A stretch of DNA of 64,000 nucleotides from Sulfurovum sp. (GTDB lineage: Bacteria; Campylobacterota; Campylobacteria; Campylobacterales; Sulfurovaceae). The notes beneath the pieces are model-generated. The model saw only the letters and a list, made by a program, of their open reading frames with translations, was not told the DNA's origin and searched no databases. The stretch lies in the NCBI GenBank assembly GCA_027019175.1, contig JALUXB010000031.1:1-64000 (forward strand), given 5' to 3'. Positions 61,025-64,000 of the stretch are shown piece after piece. The position numbers were made by a program, and so were the translations under genes. The first letter of the stretch is position 1. Every line of letters starts with the position of its first letter.

Positions 61025-63391
61025 TTATTTCCAACCGTCTTTAACGACTTTCGCCGATTTTTTGTATGGATATTTCTTGACCAGCTGCTTAACTGAAAGC
61101 TTTTGGTCACCCTCTCTCATATAGTGCGCGAGGGTAACAGCTGCCCAGTAGTCATTGTCATATTTTGTGCCTGAAAGCTGTACGGGTACACCGCGTTTGT
61201 TAACAGTGTGACATGCTGCACAGGTAACAGGACCTGCATATTTCCCGTCCGGTGAGTACTGCAGCGCCTGCTCGTGTGTTGTGACATCGACTGTTCTTTC
61301 ATTGCCGTCGAATCTTGTGGAGTAGAGCCCGTGTGCCGATTCATGACAGGTCTGACAAGCGATGCTGCCGTGTGCCTTGGAGTATCTGAAGAGTGAATAC
61401 TTGTTAGGCTGGTCGATAGGGAAGTATTTCCCGCCTGTACTCTGCTCGACAAACGGTGCAAGGTGACAGTCAGCACAATGCGGTTCGGAAGCTGAAAGCC
61501 ACCAGTCATTACCGCCGGATGCTGCCTTGTACGGTACTTTTCCGCCTTTTGGATGGTTCCATGGCTTCAGGTCGAGTTTACCGTCTTTGCCGACATTTTT
61601 CACCAGTGTTGCCGACTTGTGCTCTGTATAGTACTTGAGTACTTCGTTGTCTGCACCAATGGCTTTAGGATCGGCAATAGCCGCAAATTTCTTCATATTC
61701 CCGCCTGCAACAGCTTTGACAATCTCTTTGAGTGATTTGTTTCTGATGCTTTTGCCAGTCTGTGTCGAGTCATGCTTGATGTCATCATACGTGTACATCG
61801 CCTGAGCCACTTTGGTGTGACAGTTGGTACAGTAGAGACCTCTGAGCTGTTTTACCGGTTTGCCATGCTCGTCTTTCATAGAAACATTTTTCAGCTGCCA
61901 TTTTCCGTATGCGTTCAGGAAGAACGGAGGTTTTGCATTGGGGTTGGAGTGTGCGTCACGTCTTACATAACATCCGCCGCCTGACTTTCTAATGTCGCCC
62001 TTGGCAAAACGTCCTTCTCCGTATCTGTCCGTAACACGGAACGGGTTGGTGTCATCGTTCATGTTCGGATTTTGGAAATGGGTTGGGTGACAGCTTTGAC
62101 ACGCCTGTGTTCTTCCCGCCGCATCGGGCATTGGCACCATACCAAGGTGGAAACCGTGGATAGCTTCGGTAAGCGGCTTGGCTTTGACTGCCTTGTATCC
62201 TGTCGCAACAGGTCTTGGTTCCTGGAGGTTTCCTGAAACATTGTCACCGTGACAGTCGGCACAGTTGACCTCTCCAACTTTTCCAAGACGGTTGCCCGGT
62301 GCATCAGACTGATAGTCACTGAGAAATTTGGTGCCGTGGTGTGCATCGTGGAGTGAGAGAATGTTGATGGACGCTTCGGAAAGCCTTGCCATATACTCAC
62401 TTTCGTCCGGATAACTCTTCCAATATTTATATTCCTGGTCTGAAAACTTCAGCCCTTCGTCTCTTGCCATCTGTGCCGCCTTGCCGTTTCTGGAGTGACA
62501 GGCGTAACAGTTTGGAATATCGACCGGGTTGGTACCGAAATAGCGGTAAGCCCTGCCCTTTTTATCGGTGATCGCTGTACCGGCATCGGTATGGAGTTCA
62601 ACCTGTGAGTACTGGAAAGGCTGAAAGTCTTTTTGTGTGATAGAACGAATGGTGCCTCTTCTGGTACTGTCGTTGAAAGCAGTCAGGGGAAGTCCCAGTG
62701 CATCCCAGATATGGGAAGCGGTCAGGATCAGTTTGACGTTTTTGACAGCAGGTACCAGTGTATCGGTCATCACAACGTTGCCACCGTCTTTTCCAGCATA
62801 CTCAAGGTATCCGCCGGAAAGCGGCTTGCCGGAAGGTCCCGCATCGATCTTGACTTTAATCTGGTGCCCAATGCGCAGTCTGTCTTTGTCAGTAGCTCCC
62901 TGGGGAATCGTACCTTCAAGATCTTTGTAGATGAAAAGGTGTCCCCAGACATAGTTGGCTACATTGTCACCCGGAGAGTCGAAGTGACCGTCTCCGTCGA
63001 CATCTTTAGGGACAGACCAATACTTCATCTTGTTTCCTTCACTGTACGAGTTGTCACGTACATTGTAAAAGAGTTTTACTTTGTCTTCTGGTGAGAGCAG
63101 TTTTGGCAGTTGTCCATTTTTCCCTGACTGGATCGCCTGTGCCTGAATAGAGTTGTAGGGGGGAATGACACAGCAGTAGCTCATTTCAAAACCGACACAG
63201 TGCATGCCGAGTTCATAGTTGACAAAGATGTTGTAGTCGTTTTTCGGCTGGTAGGCCTGTTTGCCTTTGACCTTTACTTTCTTCAGTTTATCGAGTGAAA
63301 ACGGAGGTTTCGGATCGTAGCCTGAAGAAGCAAAAGTGACCGTTGCAAGCAATGATGCGGCAACAGTACTTTTTAAAATCGTTGAAATCAT
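61025..63391 (-). CDS. Large multiheme c-type cytochrome (seven CxxCH)
   Basis: CYACH, CADCH, CQSCH, CTNCH, CADCH, CQTCH, CAACH; signal peptide after MISTILKSTVAASLLATVTFA; start 63391 rather than 63433. Confidence 0.9.
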   Translation of the reverse strand: MISTILKSTVAASLLATVTFASSGYDPKPPFSLDKLKKVKVKGKQAYQPKNDYNIFVNYELGMHCVGFEMSYCCVIPPYNSIQAQAIQSGKNGQLPKLLSPEDKVKLFYNVRDNSYSEGNKMKYWSVPKDVDGDGHFDSPGDNVANYVWGHLFIYKDLEGTIPQGATDKDRLRIGHQIKVKIDAGPSGKPLSGGYLEYAGKDGGNVVMTDTLVPAVKNVKLILTASHIWDALGLPLTAFNDSTRRGTIRSITQKDFQPFQYSQVELHTDAGTAITDKKGRAYRYFGTNPVDIPNCYACHSRNGKAAQMARDEGLKFSDQEYKYWKSYPDESEYMARLSEASINILSLHDAHHGTKFLSDYQSDAPGNRLGKVGEVNCADCHGDNVSGNLQEPRPVATGYKAVKAKPLTEAIHGFHLGMVPMPDAAGRTQACQSCHPTHFQNPNMNDDTNPFRVTDRYGEGRFAKGDIRKSGGGCYVRRDAHSNPNAKPPFFLNAYGKWQLKNVSMKDEHGKPVKQLRGLYCTNCHTKVAQAMYTYDDIKHDSTQTGKSIRNKSLKEIVKAVAGGNMKKFAAIADPKAIGADNEVLKYYTEHKSATLVKNVGKDGKLDLKPWNHPKGGKVPYKAASGGNDWWLSASEPHCADCHLAPFVEQSTGGKYFPIDQPNKYSLFRYSKAHGSIACQTCHESAHGLYSTRFDGNERTVDVTTHEQALQYSPDGKYAGPVTCAACHTVNKRGVPVQLSGTKYDNDYWAAVTLAHYMREGDQKLSVKQLVKKYPYKKSAKVVKDGWK

Positions 63392-63613
63392 TTTTAGTCT
63401 CCTTTTAAATTTGATTACACTCAATTTTTGCATCTAAAAGATTAAGAACGCTTTAAAAATGATCTAAAATAAGTCAATTTATTAATTAAATTACATAAGT
63501 TAAAGTGATTTATATTGTGAGGTAATAGGCTTAATAAGGAGAAGATATAAAAGATGAAATTTGCTAAAAAACCCACAAAGTCTATTGGTTATATAGACTT
63601 TGCAGCCCCTGTT

Positions 63614-64000
63614 TCATCGGGCTTTGTGATGGTTCGGATTGAAATCAAGTCCTTGAAGCAGTTGTTGGGTTGCATCAGGTTTTGTTGCCTGGATTTTCTT
63701 CATCACTTCAACAGGTCTGTCCATTTTGAACGATTCAGTTTTGCTGATACTGCCGTTTTTGTCATACCATATCTGTTTCCCCTCTTTATAGCCGTTGACG
63801 TAGCGAACTTTTGAAGAGAGTGCCCCGTTTGGAAAGTACTCTTTCTGTATACCCTCTTTTCTGTCTTTTTTGTAGGGAACTTCAAGGGCGAGTTCGCCGG
63901 TACTGAAGTATTCTTTGTAAATGCCTTCTTTCTTGTCATGGGTATAGTTCACTTCTGCCCGTTTTGTACCATCATTGTAGAAGAGTTTGTTGGCACCGTG
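63614..64000 (-). CDS. MORN-type repeat (YwqK-like) protein, truncated at window end
   Basis: Repeats KEGIYKEYFSTGELALEVPYKKDRKEGIQKEYFPNGALSSKVRYVNGYKEGKQIWYDKNGS; frame stays open to the window edge (HGANKLFYNDGTKRAEVNYTHDKK). Confidence 0.75.
   Translation of the reverse strand, partial: HGANKLFYNDGTKRAEVNYTHDKKEGIYKEYFSTGELALEVPYKKDRKEGIQKEYFPNGALSSKVRYVNGYKEGKQIWYDKNGSISKTESFKMDRPVEVMKKIQATKPDATQQLLQGLDFNPNHHKAR

Overview
The window looks like a contiguous Campylobacterota (Sulfurovum-like) chromosomal segment. This is inferred from HobA, ArsRS-type two-component genes, TTATTCAC DnaA-box-like sites and multiheme cytochromes. 0-18.4 kb is a surface-polysaccharide/capsule locus (glycosyltransferases, manC, two sulfotransferase-like proteins, a GH39-like protein, kpsS/kpsC). 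18.4-23.7 kb is a PAPS supply/recycling module (cysQ, cysC, a DUF2061-APS kinase fusion, cysN, cysD). 24-27.4 kb encodes two surface-type repeat proteins (BspA/DUF285 and FG-GAP). The rest is mostly housekeeping (ruvX, queA, tatCB, hemW, rppH, lysC, hobA, holB, folP, ligA, tlyA, ribF, cmoA, class II DAHP synthase, aroE, trpE), signalling proteins and two multiheme c-type cytochromes. The most unusual signal is a set of short arrays with a strict 7-bp period, usually four heptads (28 bp), in three sequence families: CATCCAA/CAACATC, CGGAACC and AAATTAG. They lie inside conserved genes (manC, cysQ x3, cysC, cysN) or exactly at gene ends, where they supply stop or start codons (cysN, cysD, tlyA/ribF). 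Two arrays in inverted orientation flank a small S23/four-helix-bundle ORF wedged between cysC and the second APS kinase. A second inverted pair about 1 kb away flanks only a perfect 8-bp-stem hairpin, like a non-autonomous version of the same element. I propose this as a candidate undescribed REP/RAYT-like mobile or repeat-generating system. All function calls are by eye from the translated sequences; no database search was run.
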